Positions 52,079 to 61,303 of a DNA stretch of 64,000 nucleotides are shown here, in pieces (the stretch's first letter is position 1; each line of letters begins with the position of its first letter). Location: assembly GCA_964448675.1 (NCBI GenBank), contig CAYUZU010000013.1, positions 1-64,000 of the forward strand, given 5' to 3'. Origin of the DNA: CAYUZU01 sp964448675 (lineage in GTDB: Bacteria; Planctomycetota; Phycisphaerae; UBA1845; Fen-1342). Under the pieces are notes generated by a model. It worked only from the letters and a program-made list of their open reading frames with translations, was not told the origin of the DNA and searched no databases. A program made the translations under genes and the position numbers.

Positions 52079-53215
52079 ATGACCGACCACGGCACACACC
52101 AGCAGCGGCGGCGTTTCGGACAGGTTCTGCTCGTAATGCTGCCGCTGCTCGTTTTCTGCGCCGGCTGTCCGCTGCCGGGCCCGGCGGGATCCGAGCCGAA
52201 CGGTGACGCCACCGACGCGGACAAGAACGAGAACAGCTCGCTGGCGACGGCGACGGCGCTGGGCCTGGCGCCGGGCAACGACACCATCGAGTTCACCGGC
52301 ACGATCGATGGCCGCGACGACATCGACGTTTACAACCTGGGGCAGCTCGCTGCGGGTGATCAGGTCGTGGTGGATATCAGCCGAACGTCGGGCAACCTCG
52401 ACCCGACGGCGGGGATCTTCGATTCGCGCGAGCACCTGATCGCGTTCAACGATGACCGCGCCGCGGACGGGACCAATCTCAATCCACGTTTCGACTTGGT
52501 CATTCCCGGCGACACCGACACCTACTATCTCGCGATCATCGCCTACCCCGGCTACTTCACCGCCGGCGACTACGCCGCCAGCGTAACGGTCGCGCGCGGC
52601 GCCGGCGGCGACACTGCCGCGCGGCAGATCGTCTTCCTCGATTGGGATGGCGGCAGCAACGTCACCGTGCAGAATGTCGGTGTGTACAACCTCTCGGCGT
52701 TTTCGGCGACGGACGTCGGCTTGCCCGCGGCCCAGACCGAAGCGCTCAAGGATGCCGTCCAGACTGTCGTGGCCGAGCGCTATACCGGGTACAACCTCAT
52801 CGTGATGAATTCCGACGATCACGCCGTCCCGTCACAGCCACACTCGACCGTTTACTTCGGCGGGCGCAGCTTCGAGGCCTTCGCAATTTCGCAGCAGATC
52901 GACACGTTCAACGACGACCCGGCAGACAACGCGATCGTGTTCACCGAGACGTTCAACGGCGCGTTTCGCACGGACCCGACGCTGGAGCAGATGGCCCAGG
53001 CGCTGGGCAACACGGTCGCACACGAGGTCGGCCACCTGCTCGGGCTGGTGCACACGGAGGACTGCAACAGCCTGATGGACACGAGCTGCTACAACGACCG
53101 CCTGCTCGCACCGCAGGCGTTCATGGAAGCGGTGCTGGACGATTCGGTTTTTCCCTTCGGCGTGCAGGACGCGACCGAGATCCTGGCGTGGATCCTGGGG
53201 CTGGTCGGGGCGTAG
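52079..53215 (+). CDS. Metzincin-type metalloprotease lipoprotein 2
   Basis: 378 residues from ATG 52079; ATG 52067 overlapping the previous gene is an alternative. Lipobox LVFCAGC (Cys about 26). A PPC-like domain (about 55-165: FTGTIDGRDDIDVYNLGQLA, then TDTYYLAIIAYPG) precedes the catalytic part with HEVGHLLGLVH (about 314-324) and LMDTSC. Compared with its neighbour it keeps a clearer PPC domain and a shorter C-terminus. Both are predicted surface-anchored proteases. Ancestral tandem duplication is likely. Confidence 0.8.
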   Translation: MTDHGTHQQRRRFGQVLLVMLPLLVFCAGCPLPGPAGSEPNGDATDADKNENSSLATATALGLAPGNDTIEFTGTIDGRDDIDVYNLGQLAAGDQVVVDISRTSGNLDPTAGIFDSREHLIAFNDDRAADGTNLNPRFDLVIPGDTDTYYLAIIAYPGYFTAGDYAASVTVARGAGGDTAARQIVFLDWDGGSNVTVQNVGVYNLSAFSATDVGLPAAQTEALKDAVQTVVAERYTGYNLIVMNSDDHAVPSQPHSTVYFGGRSFEAFAISQQIDTFNDDPADNAIVFTETFNGAFRTDPTLEQMAQALGNTVAHEVGHLLGLVHTEDCNSLMDTSCYNDRLLAPQAFMEAVLDDSVFPFGVQDATEILAWILGLVGA

Positions 53216-53250
53216 CGGCCACCGGCTCGTCGGACGAGTGCAGCGACCGG

Positions 53251-53268
53251 GCGCGACGCTGGTCGCGC
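53251..53268. terminator. Hairpin after the metzincin pair
   Basis: GCGCGAC-GCTG-GTCGCGC is a perfect 7-bp stem 36 nt after the stop at 53215. GTTTTCC follows 17 nt later. Confidence 0.35.
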
Positions 53269-53426
53269 GGTGGGCTGTCGCCCCGTTTTCCCCGGTTGTG
53301 CCGGCGTCTCACGGCAACGATCGGCCAGCGCTCTTTCGGCCGCCACGTCGCTTCCCGTTCGCGATTCGCCGGTTGCCGTTCTTCGTTCACCTTGCCCCCC
53401 CGCGATGCGTCGCGTAGCTTGCCGCC

Positions 53427-54893
53427 ATGGTCAAACGCAGCAAGACCGCGCCACCGCCGCGCCCCGACCGTGCCCCGGCACCGGTCGTGGCGTTCCGCGC
53501 GGCCATACTGTTGCTGGCGCTCGTTCTGACTGCTGTTGGCGTGCAGTGGCTGCGCGGCGTGTGGCAGCAGTTGCCGGGCAACGCGGCGGCCCGCATCAAC
53601 TGGGACGCCGTCAAGCGCGCCCGCCAGAGCATCAGCGGCGACGGCCGCGAGGGCCGCATCCTGCTGATTCTCAGCGACCACGTGACCCAGGCGCTGCACG
53701 AACCGGAGCGCATTCCGCTGTTGCTCGACGACGCCCGCCAGGGGATGGCGATGCTGCGCCGCTCGGATCTCGGCCGGCTGCACGTCGCCACGCTGGTGAT
53801 CCTGCAATTGCAGGACGAGGGCGCCGCGCCCAAGCTGTGGTGGCCGGCGGTGCAACGCTATCTGGGCGGCCTCGACAACGCCTCGTTCGACCACTACATG
53901 CCGGCGTACGTCGCCGCCGAGTCGGCGCTCTACGAGCGCTACGGCGTCGCCGCGGGTAGTGCCCAGGCGCTCGTGCTGGCCGGCAGCGCCGGGGCGCACG
54001 GGCCGTTTCTGCAGGTGTTCACGCAGCAGATGGCGACGGTGCGCGTCGCCTTGCGGGACGCGGGCGAGGTCGAGACGGCGGCGATGTGCCGGCGACTCGT
54101 TCGGCGGCTGCTGCGGGCGTTTCTGCTCGAATCCGCACCCGCCGGATTGCGGCTGATCGCGGCCGACCTGCTCGCGACCGAAATCGAAGCGCACACCGAG
54201 GAGGCGACCGCCGTCGAGCACGAAATCGCGGCCAAGTGTCGGGCCTGGCGGGCGGCGTACCACGGCTCGGCCGCGGGCATGTCGGTTGCGCCGATGCCGG
54301 TCCGCGTGACGGATGTGCCGATGCCGACCGAGACGGGCGGCGCGCTCGGCACGCGGCTGCTACTGGCAACGTGGCTCGCGGCGGCGGCAGCGGCGGTCGC
54401 GCTGTTCACGATCGCGACGGCCGGGGTGTGGCTGTTGCGGCCGGAGGTATCGGGTGATCGAATCCGGCCGGGGTTGGCCGTCGCAATGGTGTCGGCGGCG
54501 TTGATCCTGGGGGTGGGCTGGCTCTTGCTTGGCATCGCGCCCGGCTGGGGACATTCCGAGATTCTGCGCATCAACGAATGGGGCAGTGATCGGCCGCAGG
54601 CCCGGCCGCTGGGCACGCCGTGGTGGCCGATCGTGGCGGCGGTCGTGGGATTGGGCGTGCTGCTGGTCGGGCGCATTGCGGTGCAGAAAGTCACAGCGTG
54701 GCGGCTGCTGGTGCCGCCGGCGTGGTTGTGGCTGGCGCTGGCGGTGCTGTTGCTGGCGGTGACCTGGTCGACGGAGCGCGCGCGCGAGGCACACGACGAG
54801 TTCCTGGCGCGGCCGCTGGACGCGCACACAGAGGCCGTTGCGGACCCGGACCATGCCGGCCTGCTTGCCGACCTGCGCGCCTGGAAGCCATAA
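53427..54893 (+). CDS. Integral membrane protein of unknown function
   Basis: 488 residues. One transmembrane helix at about 26-45 (AAILLLALVLTAVGVQWL) precedes a large alpha-helical domain (about 50-300) with TPR-like Ala/Leu pairs. A cluster of four helices follows at about 308-450 (LLLATWLAAAAAAVALF, AVAMVSAALILGVGWLLLGI, IVAAVVGLGVLLVGRI, WLWLALAVLLLAVTW). No enzymatic motif is seen. It ends 40 bp before tnaA; co-transcription is possible. Confidence 0.65.
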   Translation: MVKRSKTAPPPRPDRAPAPVVAFRAAILLLALVLTAVGVQWLRGVWQQLPGNAAARINWDAVKRARQSISGDGREGRILLILSDHVTQALHEPERIPLLLDDARQGMAMLRRSDLGRLHVATLVILQLQDEGAAPKLWWPAVQRYLGGLDNASFDHYMPAYVAAESALYERYGVAAGSAQALVLAGSAGAHGPFLQVFTQQMATVRVALRDAGEVETAAMCRRLVRRLLRAFLLESAPAGLRLIAADLLATEIEAHTEEATAVEHEIAAKCRAWRAAYHGSAAGMSVAPMPVRVTDVPMPTETGGALGTRLLLATWLAAAAAAVALFTIATAGVWLLRPEVSGDRIRPGLAVAMVSAALILGVGWLLLGIAPGWGHSEILRINEWGSDRPQARPLGTPWWPIVAAVVGLGVLLVGRIAVQKVTAWRLLVPPAWLWLALAVLLLAVTWSTERAREAHDEFLARPLDAHTEAVADPDHAGLLADLRAWKP

Positions 54894-54933
54894 TGCGAAG
54901 CGAGAGAACGCACCGCTGAGCAGGAAACACACC

Positions 54934-56286
54934 ATGAAGACCATTATCGAGCCGTTTCGCATCAAGGTTGTCGAACCGATCCGCATGACGACGCGCGCGG
55001 AGCGTGAGGAGATTCTCGCCGAAGCGGGCTACAACGTCTTTCTGATCCACGCCGACGACGTGCTGATCGACCTGCTGACGGATTCCGGCACGGGGGCGAT
55101 GAGTAGTCTGCAATGGGCGGGGATCATGCGTGGCGACGAGTCCTACGCCGGCGCCAAGAGCTGGTACGTGCTTCAGGAGAAGATCCACGAGTTGACCGGC
55201 TTCGAGCACGTCCTGCCGACGCACCAGGGGCGGGCGAGCGAGCGAATCCTGTTCGAGCTGGTGGGCGGCCCCGACAAGATCGTGCCGAACAACAGCCACT
55301 TCGACACGACGCGCGCCAACATCGAGCACACGGGGGCCAAGGCGGTCGACCTGGTCATCGACGAAGGCAAGCGGCCGACCTCGCGCCACCCGTTCAAGGG
55401 CAACATGGACCTGGCCAAGCTCGAGGCGCTGATCAAGGACGTCGGCGTCGCGCGCATTCCACTGGTGATGGTGACCGTGACGAACAACTCCGGGGGCGGG
55501 CAACCGGTGAGCCTGGAGAACCTGCACGCGGTGCGGAAACTCTGTGACCAGCACAAGCTGCCGTTCTTTCTTGACGCGTGTCGGTTCGCGGAGAATGCCT
55601 GGTTCATCAAGCAGCGCGAGCCCGGTCAGCAGGACCGCAGCGTGCGCGACATCGTGCGCGAGATGTTCGACCTTGTGGATGGCGCCACGATCAGCGCCAA
55701 GAAGGACGGCATCGTCAACATCGGCGGCTTGCTCCTGCTGCGGGATGACGAGCTCGTGCGGCAGGCGGACGAGCTGCTCATTCTGACCGAGGGGTTCATT
55801 ACGTACGGCGGGCTGGCGGGGCGCGACCTCGAAGCGATGGCCCAGGGGTTCGAGGAGGTCGTCCACGACGACTACCTGCAATACCGCATCCGCAGCACCG
55901 AGTACCTGGGCGAGAAGCTGCTCTCGGCCGGCATCCAGATCGTCGAGCCGCCCGGCGGTCATGCGATCTACGTCGATGCGAAGCACTTCTGCCCGCACAT
56001 CCCGCCGGCGCAGTTCCCCGGCCAGGCCCTGGTTTGCGGGCTCTATCGCCATGCCGGCATTCGCGGCGTGGAGATCGGCAGCGTGATGTTCGGCAAGGCG
56101 GCGCCGCCGGCGATGGAGCTCGTCCGGCTGGCCATCCCGCGGCGCGTGTACACGCAGAGTCACGTGGACTACGCGGTGGAGGCGATCATCGACCTGTTCG
56201 GCCGGCGTGAGGAGATGCGTGGGCTGGAGATCGTGTCCGAGCCGCCGTCGCTGCGGCATTTCACCGCGCGGTTCCGGGAGTTGTAG
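54934..56286 (+). CDS. tnaA: Tryptophanase
   Basis: 450 residues. A PLP-dependent beta-eliminating lyase of the tryptophanase/tyrosine phenol-lyase family; the PLP lysine is in SAKKDG (about 255). The distinguishing sites favour tryptophanase: NSHFDTT keeps the Asp of the tryptophanase FDTTQ motif, GVEIGS corresponds to AVEIGS rather than the phenol-lyase MERG with its Arg, and LRHFTARF has His where phenol-lyase has Phe. The reaction is Trp to indole, pyruvate and ammonia. It fits with IorA/IorB in aromatic amino-acid use. Confidence 0.88.
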   Translation: MKTIIEPFRIKVVEPIRMTTRAEREEILAEAGYNVFLIHADDVLIDLLTDSGTGAMSSLQWAGIMRGDESYAGAKSWYVLQEKIHELTGFEHVLPTHQGRASERILFELVGGPDKIVPNNSHFDTTRANIEHTGAKAVDLVIDEGKRPTSRHPFKGNMDLAKLEALIKDVGVARIPLVMVTVTNNSGGGQPVSLENLHAVRKLCDQHKLPFFLDACRFAENAWFIKQREPGQQDRSVRDIVREMFDLVDGATISAKKDGIVNIGGLLLLRDDELVRQADELLILTEGFITYGGLAGRDLEAMAQGFEEVVHDDYLQYRIRSTEYLGEKLLSAGIQIVEPPGGHAIYVDAKHFCPHIPPAQFPGQALVCGLYRHAGIRGVEIGSVMFGKAAPPAMELVRLAIPRRVYTQSHVDYAVEAIIDLFGRREEMRGLEIVSEPPSLRHFTARFREL

Positions 56287-56348
56287 CGCATACGCCTGCC
56301 GCTACGCCCCGGGTGTATTCCCCCGCCGGGCCGCGGTATCCTCTGTTC

Positions 56349-57617
56349 ATGCCTGAGCAGCGGCTGTTCAACCTGACGCGACTGGGATGGGGCGTGGCGA
56401 TTCCCGTGCTCATCCTGACGGCGACCGGGCTGGCCTGCATTCACGCCACCGACCGCAGCCGCGACGCCATCCAGCAGGCGGCCGCCGGCGTCGATCCGCT
56501 CGAAGCGGCGAAAGCCGATCCCGGCTGGGTGGTGCGGGCGTACCGGGCGATCGGCCCGCTCACCACGAAGCAGATTCTGTTTCTGCTGACCGGTGTGGGG
56601 CTCATGCTGCTGACGATGTGGCCGAGCTACCAGAAGATCGGCCGCTACGCCTACCCGCTGTATGGCATCACCATCGCACTGCTGCTGCTGCTGGTCGCGG
56701 CGCGGTTCTTCGACAAGTTCGGCCTGCCGGGCATCCCGTTCGTGCCCGAGCGCCGCGCGACGTTTCGCTGGATCGGCGTCGGTCCTTTGCAGATTCAGCC
56801 GTCGGAGTTCATGAAGGTGGCGCTGATCCTGGCGTTGGCGCGTTACCTGCGGTTTCGCGACTCGTATCGCGAGTGGCGCGGGCTGTTCGCCCCCTTTCTG
56901 CTCACGCTGGTGCCGATGGTGCTGATCCTGTTCCAGCCGGACCTCGGCACACTGCTGATGCTGCTGCCGGTGCTGTTCGCGATGCTGTTCGTGGCGGGGG
57001 CGCGCCTGCGGCACCTGGCCATCGTGATTCTGCTCGGTTGTGCGACGATGCCGGTGTTCTACCTGTACGGCATGAAGGAATACCAGCGCGACCGCATCCG
57101 GGTGCTGTTCCGCCAGAACATCGCCGACGAGGCCTGGCACAACGCCGAGGGGTTTCAACTGCGGCGCTCGAAAATCGCGCTCGGCACGGGAGGCCTCTTC
57201 GGCGAGGGCTACCGCACGGGGGTCTTCGTCCAGTACGACGGCCTGCTGCCCGAAGAGCACAACGATTTCATCTTCGCCATCATCGGCCACCAGTGGGGAT
57301 TGCTCGGGGCCGCGGCGATTCTGCTGGCCTATTGCGCGATCGTCTTCTTCGGGGTCGAGGTCGCCACCACGACAAACGACCCGTTCGGGCGGCTGCTGGC
57401 TGTCGGCGTCGTGGTGATGATCGTGGCGCAGGCCCTGCTCAATGTATGCATGACGGTCGGCCTGGCCCCCATCACCGGCATGACGCTGCCCTTCGTCAGC
57501 GCGGGCGGCAGCAGCCTGTGGGCCAACTTCCTCGCGATCGGGCTGCTGCTCAACGTCGCGCAGCGCCGCCCCATGCTGATCGCCCATCCGCCGTTCGAGT
57601 ATGACAAGGAGGACTGA
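56349..57617 (+). CDS. RodA/FtsW-type SEDS peptidoglycan glycosyltransferase
   Basis: 422 residues, about 10 membrane helices. SEDS motifs: IQPSEFMKVALIL, FQPDLGT, LPEEHNDFIFAIIGHQWG and PITGMTLPFVSAGGSS. SEDS proteins polymerise lipid II glycan strands. The length and the GLGT-free sequence make RodA or FtsW equally possible; I lean to RodA because no division gene is adjacent on this strand. It is convergent with the multi-pass gene at 57628, with 10 bp between stops, and neighbours the murC cluster. Confidence 0.88.
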   Translation: MPEQRLFNLTRLGWGVAIPVLILTATGLACIHATDRSRDAIQQAAAGVDPLEAAKADPGWVVRAYRAIGPLTTKQILFLLTGVGLMLLTMWPSYQKIGRYAYPLYGITIALLLLLVAARFFDKFGLPGIPFVPERRATFRWIGVGPLQIQPSEFMKVALILALARYLRFRDSYREWRGLFAPFLLTLVPMVLILFQPDLGTLLMLLPVLFAMLFVAGARLRHLAIVILLGCATMPVFYLYGMKEYQRDRIRVLFRQNIADEAWHNAEGFQLRRSKIALGTGGLFGEGYRTGVFVQYDGLLPEEHNDFIFAIIGHQWGLLGAAAILLAYCAIVFFGVEVATTTNDPFGRLLAVGVVVMIVAQALLNVCMTVGLAPITGMTLPFVSAGGSSLWANFLAIGLLLNVAQRRPMLIAHPPFEYDKED

Positions 57618-57627
57618 GCCGGTGGGC

Positions 57628-58446
57628 TCAGGCTGTCGCCGCTTCGCTGCTGTCGGCGGCCACGGCCTTCTTCTTGCGCCGCCAGTCCAGCACGTCAGCG
57701 AGGTTATACAGCAGCGAGATCGCCCACACGATCGACGCGACCAGGAAGCCCCACTCCTTCAGCCAGGCCGCCCCCGCCGGCCAGTACAAGTGCAGTAACC
57801 CGTACACCGCCGGCAGGAATAGAAACACGCCAACCGTCGCGGCCCAGAAGGCCCGCGCTGCCTTCGGCAACAGCAGCGCGAACGCCAGTCCGGCGGCCCC
57901 CGTCGCGATCGTGATCGCGAAGAAGCTCACCTGGAAGTTGTTCACGTTGTCGCTGAGGTACGTCCACAGCGACACCGCCTCCGCCGGCAGATTCGGGTCG
58001 GCCACGGCCTCACCTTCCGGCAAGGTCACGCCCGGGCCGTCGTCCTGCGACGTAAGGCCGCGCGAGGCGTACTGGTCGAGCGTCGGCTTCAGGACACGAT
58101 CGCTGTACATCCCCAAACCCGCCGCAATGGCGCACCCCGCCACCACCAGCGCGAACCAGAACCGGAAAAGCAAGACGCCCAGCACCACTCCCACCGTGCC
58201 GCTCACGATGACCAGCGGCCACGTCGGGAACGCGAAGCGATCGGCCACATAACCGCCAACCGCGGCACCGCTCAGCGCGAAGACCAGGCCGATCAACCAC
58301 GGCGTCAGGCGGGCCCCCTTCACGAGAAACACGAGCCCCAGCAGCGCTGCCATCCCGACCGCCGCCAGCGGCACCCACTGCGCATCAGGCGCGAGGTGCT
58401 GCAGCGCCGTGTCGAGCACTTGTTCCGGAAAGTTCCCTGGCTTCAT
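57628..58446 (-). CDS. Multi-pass membrane protein (TMEM198/DUF4203-like)
   Basis: 272 residues with about seven transmembrane helices, including WVPLAAVGMAALLGLVFLV, WLIGLVFALSGAAVGGYVA and FWFALVVAGCAIAAGLG. Glycine-rich pairs (GTVGVVLGVLLFRFW) resemble TMEM198/DUF4203 proteins, but this is a loose match. A charged loop (about 125-160) separates two halves. It occupies the position where ftsA would follow ftsQ in a classical dcw cluster. Confidence 0.6.
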   Translation of the reverse strand: MKPGNFPEQVLDTALQHLAPDAQWVPLAAVGMAALLGLVFLVKGARLTPWLIGLVFALSGAAVGGYVADRFAFPTWPLVIVSGTVGVVLGVLLFRFWFALVVAGCAIAAGLGMYSDRVLKPTLDQYASRGLTSQDDGPGVTLPEGEAVADPNLPAEAVSLWTYLSDNVNNFQVSFFAITIATGAAGLAFALLLPKAARAFWAATVGVFLFLPAVYGLLHLYWPAGAAWLKEWGFLVASIVWAISLLYNLADVLDWRRKKKAVAADSSEAATA

Positions 58447-58495
58447 AGCTCACCTCCGCGTCGCGGGAGGTCTGGCGGCGCCCGGTGCTCGGCGA

Positions 58496-59455
58496 TCAAC
58501 GCCGCCCCGGCGGCCGCAGTTCGTAGTTCTCGGCCCAGCGGACCACAATGATCTTATCCGGCAGGCGGCCATGTTCTGCGTACGCCGTATTCAATAGTTG
58601 CAGCTTGCGTTCGGCGGTTGCCGAGTCCACCTGGTACTCGTCCCCTGGCGGCAATCCCCAGTCGACATGACAGCCGGGGTACACCGTCTCGATTCGTAAA
58701 AGCGTCGATTCCGCCGGCGTGGCCACACCCGACGCCCCTGCCACATCGACCGCCCGCAGCGACGTGCGGAACGGCAGCCGCCCGGCCGCCTGGGCCTGCT
58801 GCAGGAATCGAACGAGCTTCAGGCCGGCGACCAACTCTGGCGCGGCCGCGTTCGGATCATCCCCTGCCCACAGCTCACCCGCGCGGGGCAACGGCGCCCG
58901 CACGCCCTTGATCAGCAGCGGGTCGGTCTCCAGCCGATAGTCCGCCCACTTCTCCAGTGGCAGCCGGACACCTTCGGTATCGACCAGGTACGCCCGCCCG
59001 CGCGCCGCGACGAACGCGCACGGCTCGCGAAAATCGGCGGCAACCTCGATCGTGCCGTCGAGGAACTTCGTCACGCGCTGCACGTCGCGGATCCAGGGAT
59101 TGGCGCGCAGGCCGCGTCCGACGCGCTCGCACAGGTGCGGGTCGTGGATGCTGTCGTCGGGCCGCAGGTCGGCGTCGGCCTCGATGCCGGGGTAGGTCGC
59201 GTCCCCGGTGAGAATCCAGGTGTGCTCCGGGTTGCGCAGCCACGCGGGCAGGTGGGCCCAACTGAGACGGCAGTCGACATCGGCCGTCGCGGCGCGGACC
59301 TGCTGCTCCAGGTGCCGCACGCCGACCACAAGCAGCCCCAGTGCCGTCAACCACCCGATCGTCGCCCAGGTCGCACGCCACGCGCCCGGCGACAGCCGCC
59401 AGGCTGCGTGCGACTTGCCCTTCTTGGCGGTCCTGCCTTTCCGCGCCCGCGTCAC
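58496..59455 (-). CDS. FtsQ/DivIB-like cell-division protein
   Basis: 319 residues. A basic N-terminus (MTRARKGRTAKKGK), one transmembrane helix (about 30-46, TIGWLTALGLLVVGV) and an extracytoplasmic domain. The POTRA-like part has NPWIRDVQRVTKFLDGTIEV, and REPCAFVAARGRAYLVDTEG matches the FtsQ pattern 'P-A-V...YLVD-x-G'. Its ATG overlaps the ddl stop (ATGA), and it lies in the classical murC-murB-ddl-ftsQ order, which supports the call as much as the sequence. Confidence 0.75.
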   Translation of the reverse strand: MTRARKGRTAKKGKSHAAWRLSPGAWRATWATIGWLTALGLLVVGVRHLEQQVRAATADVDCRLSWAHLPAWLRNPEHTWILTGDATYPGIEADADLRPDDSIHDPHLCERVGRGLRANPWIRDVQRVTKFLDGTIEVAADFREPCAFVAARGRAYLVDTEGVRLPLEKWADYRLETDPLLIKGVRAPLPRAGELWAGDDPNAAAPELVAGLKLVRFLQQAQAAGRLPFRTSLRAVDVAGASGVATPAESTLLRIETVYPGCHVDWGLPPGDEYQVDSATAERKLQLLNTAYAEHGRLPDKIIVVRWAENYELRPPGRR

Positions 59456-60411
59456 GATGCGTCCTCCAGGGCCATGCGCACCAGCCGATCCACCAGTTGA
59501 TCAAACGGGATGCCGATCCGCGCCGCCGCCTTGGGCACCAACGAGTGGCGCGTGAAGCCCGGCAGCGTGTTGACCTCCAGCAGCCACAGCCGCTGATCCT
59601 CGTCGGCGATCCAGTCCACTCGCGACAAGTGCCGGCAATCCAGCAGCTTGAACACGCGCAGGCTGAGCTCGGCCACGCGCGTCAGCAGTTCCGCCGGGTG
59701 ACCGGCCTCGAACAGGTATTCGGTCTCGTTGTCCTCATATTTGGCGGTGAAGTCATAGAAACCCCGCTTGGGCCGCACGCAGATCGGCGGCAGCATCCGG
59801 TCGCCGATGATCCCCACCGTCAGCTCGTCGCCGCGGATGAACTTCTCGACCAGCGCCCGCCCGCCGGTGCCGATCGCGTCGCGCACCGCCGGCAGGAACG
59901 CGTCCGCCGCGTGCACGACATGGGTACCGACGCTGCTGCCTTCGGCCACGGGCTTGACGACGGCTGGCAGCCCGAGGGCGGTCTCCTGCCGCTGCGCGAG
60001 GGTGAGCGCGTCCCATACCTCGAACGGAGCGGTGTCGATGCCGGCATCGATCGCGAGTCGCTTCGTCGCGACCTTGTCCATGGCCAGCGCCGACGCGGTC
60101 GAGCCCGAACCGACGAAACGCAGGCCGCGCTCTTCCATCAGACGCTGCACCGTGCCGTCTTCGCCGAACGTGCCATGCAGCGCGGGGAAGATCACGTCCG
60201 CCGGCCGGTCGAGTGCGTCGAGCTGATCCGGGCCAATGTCCGAGACGTAAACCTCGTGGCCGGCCTGGCGCAACGCGGCGGCGACGGCCTGGCCGGATTC
60301 GAGGCTGACGTCGCGCTCATTGCTCGGCCCGCCGCAAAGCACAGTCACGCGCAAAGATGGCTTGTCGGGGGTTGCAGAAGCGGCGCCGGATGGTGCTTCC
60401 GGGTGCGGCAT
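59452..60411 (-). CDS. ddl: D-alanine--D-alanine ligase
   Basis: 319 residues. ATP-grasp ligase joining two D-Ala for peptidoglycan precursors. Motifs: VTVLCGGPSNERDVSLESGQ at the start, FPALHGTFGEDGTVQRLMEE, VVKPVAEGSSVGTHVV, and LLEVNTLPGFTRHSLVP at the end. Length is typical. It lies 10 bp after murB and overlaps the FtsQ-like gene by 4 bp. Confidence 0.95.
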   Translation of the reverse strand: MPHPEAPSGAASATPDKPSLRVTVLCGGPSNERDVSLESGQAVAAALRQAGHEVYVSDIGPDQLDALDRPADVIFPALHGTFGEDGTVQRLMEERGLRFVGSGSTASALAMDKVATKRLAIDAGIDTAPFEVWDALTLAQRQETALGLPAVVKPVAEGSSVGTHVVHAADAFLPAVRDAIGTGGRALVEKFIRGDELTVGIIGDRMLPPICVRPKRGFYDFTAKYEDNETEYLFEAGHPAELLTRVAELSLRVFKLLDCRHLSRVDWIADEDQRLWLLEVNTLPGFTRHSLVPKAAARIGIPFDQLVDRLVRMALEDAS

Positions 60412-60421
60412 GGGCGCTCCC

Positions 60422-61303
60422 TCACCAGATTTCGACTTCGAGCTCGAGCTCGATGCCGGTGTCGTGATACACGCGTTCCCTCGCGCGATGGATCAAGTCT
60501 ATCACGTTTTGGGCGTTGGCGCCAGGGTAGGCCACGATGAAATTGGCGTGCTTGGTGCTGATTTCCGCCGCGCCGCAGCGCTCCCCCTTCAGCCCCGCCT
60601 GGTCGATCAGCGCACCGGCCGCATGGTCGGCCGGGTTCTTGAAGATGCAGCCGGCGGACTTGGCCGCGACCGCGGGCTGCGTCGCGTGCTTCTCGGTCCA
60701 GATCGCGCGGAACCGCGCGCACAAGGCTTCGTGATCCCCCGGCGTCAGCACGAACGTCGCGGCCGTCACGACGCCCCCATTCAGCTCGGCATGCCGATAG
60801 CCGAACTGCAGTTCGTGGCGCATGCGGGCGGCCACGTGGCCGTCGGGCAGCATCACGCGCGCCTGCTCGATGCAATCAGCGATACAGCCGTACTTGCCGC
60901 CCGCGTTCTGGCGTACCGCGCCGCCGACGGTCGCCGGAATACCGGCGAGCGTCTCGAGACCGGCGAGGCCGCGTTCGACGCTTTGCTTGACGAGCTTGGT
61001 GAAGTCGGCCCCGCCGCCGGCGCCGGCACGTGAGCCCTCGAAACGAATCCACGCCCAGTCCGTGCCGGCCAGGTGAATCACCGCCCCGGCAAACCCCTCG
61101 TCACGCACGATGACGTTTGCCCCGCGCCCCAGCACGCGCCACGGCACGTCGTGCTCGGTGCAGCGTTGCAGCACCGCCGCCAGCTCGGCTTCGTCGCGCG
61201 GCGTCAGGAACCAGCGCGCCGGCCCGCCCAGGCCATACCACGTGTACTCGGCAAGGGGAATCTCAGGCCGGCAGATCGGCTCCAAGCCGCTGTACCACGG
61301 CAT
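60422..61303 (-). CDS. murB: UDP-N-acetylmuramate dehydrogenase MurB
   Basis: 293 residues; FAD enzyme that reduces UDP-GlcNAc-enolpyruvate to UDP-MurNAc. FAD-binding RVLGRGANVIVRDEGFAGAV, GLETLAGIPATVGGAVRQNA and GYRHAEL are present. The proton-donor site reads KSAGCIFKNP: Cys stands where the family usually has Ser, a conservative change. The N-terminus YTWYGLGGPARWFL matches the short type. It overlaps murC by 41 bp, so the two are probably translationally coupled. Confidence 0.94.
   Translation of the reverse strand: MPWYSGLEPICRPEIPLAEYTWYGLGGPARWFLTPRDEAELAAVLQRCTEHDVPWRVLGRGANVIVRDEGFAGAVIHLAGTDWAWIRFEGSRAGAGGGADFTKLVKQSVERGLAGLETLAGIPATVGGAVRQNAGGKYGCIADCIEQARVMLPDGHVAARMRHELQFGYRHAELNGGVVTAATFVLTPGDHEALCARFRAIWTEKHATQPAVAAKSAGCIFKNPADHAAGALIDQAGLKGERCGAAEISTKHANFIVAYPGANAQNVIDLIHRARERVYHDTGIELELEVEIW

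Noticed and set aside
54934..56286. Tyrosine phenol-lyase
   Set aside because: The FDTT Asp, the VEIGS segment and the LRHFTA His match tryptophanase rather than phenol-lyase.
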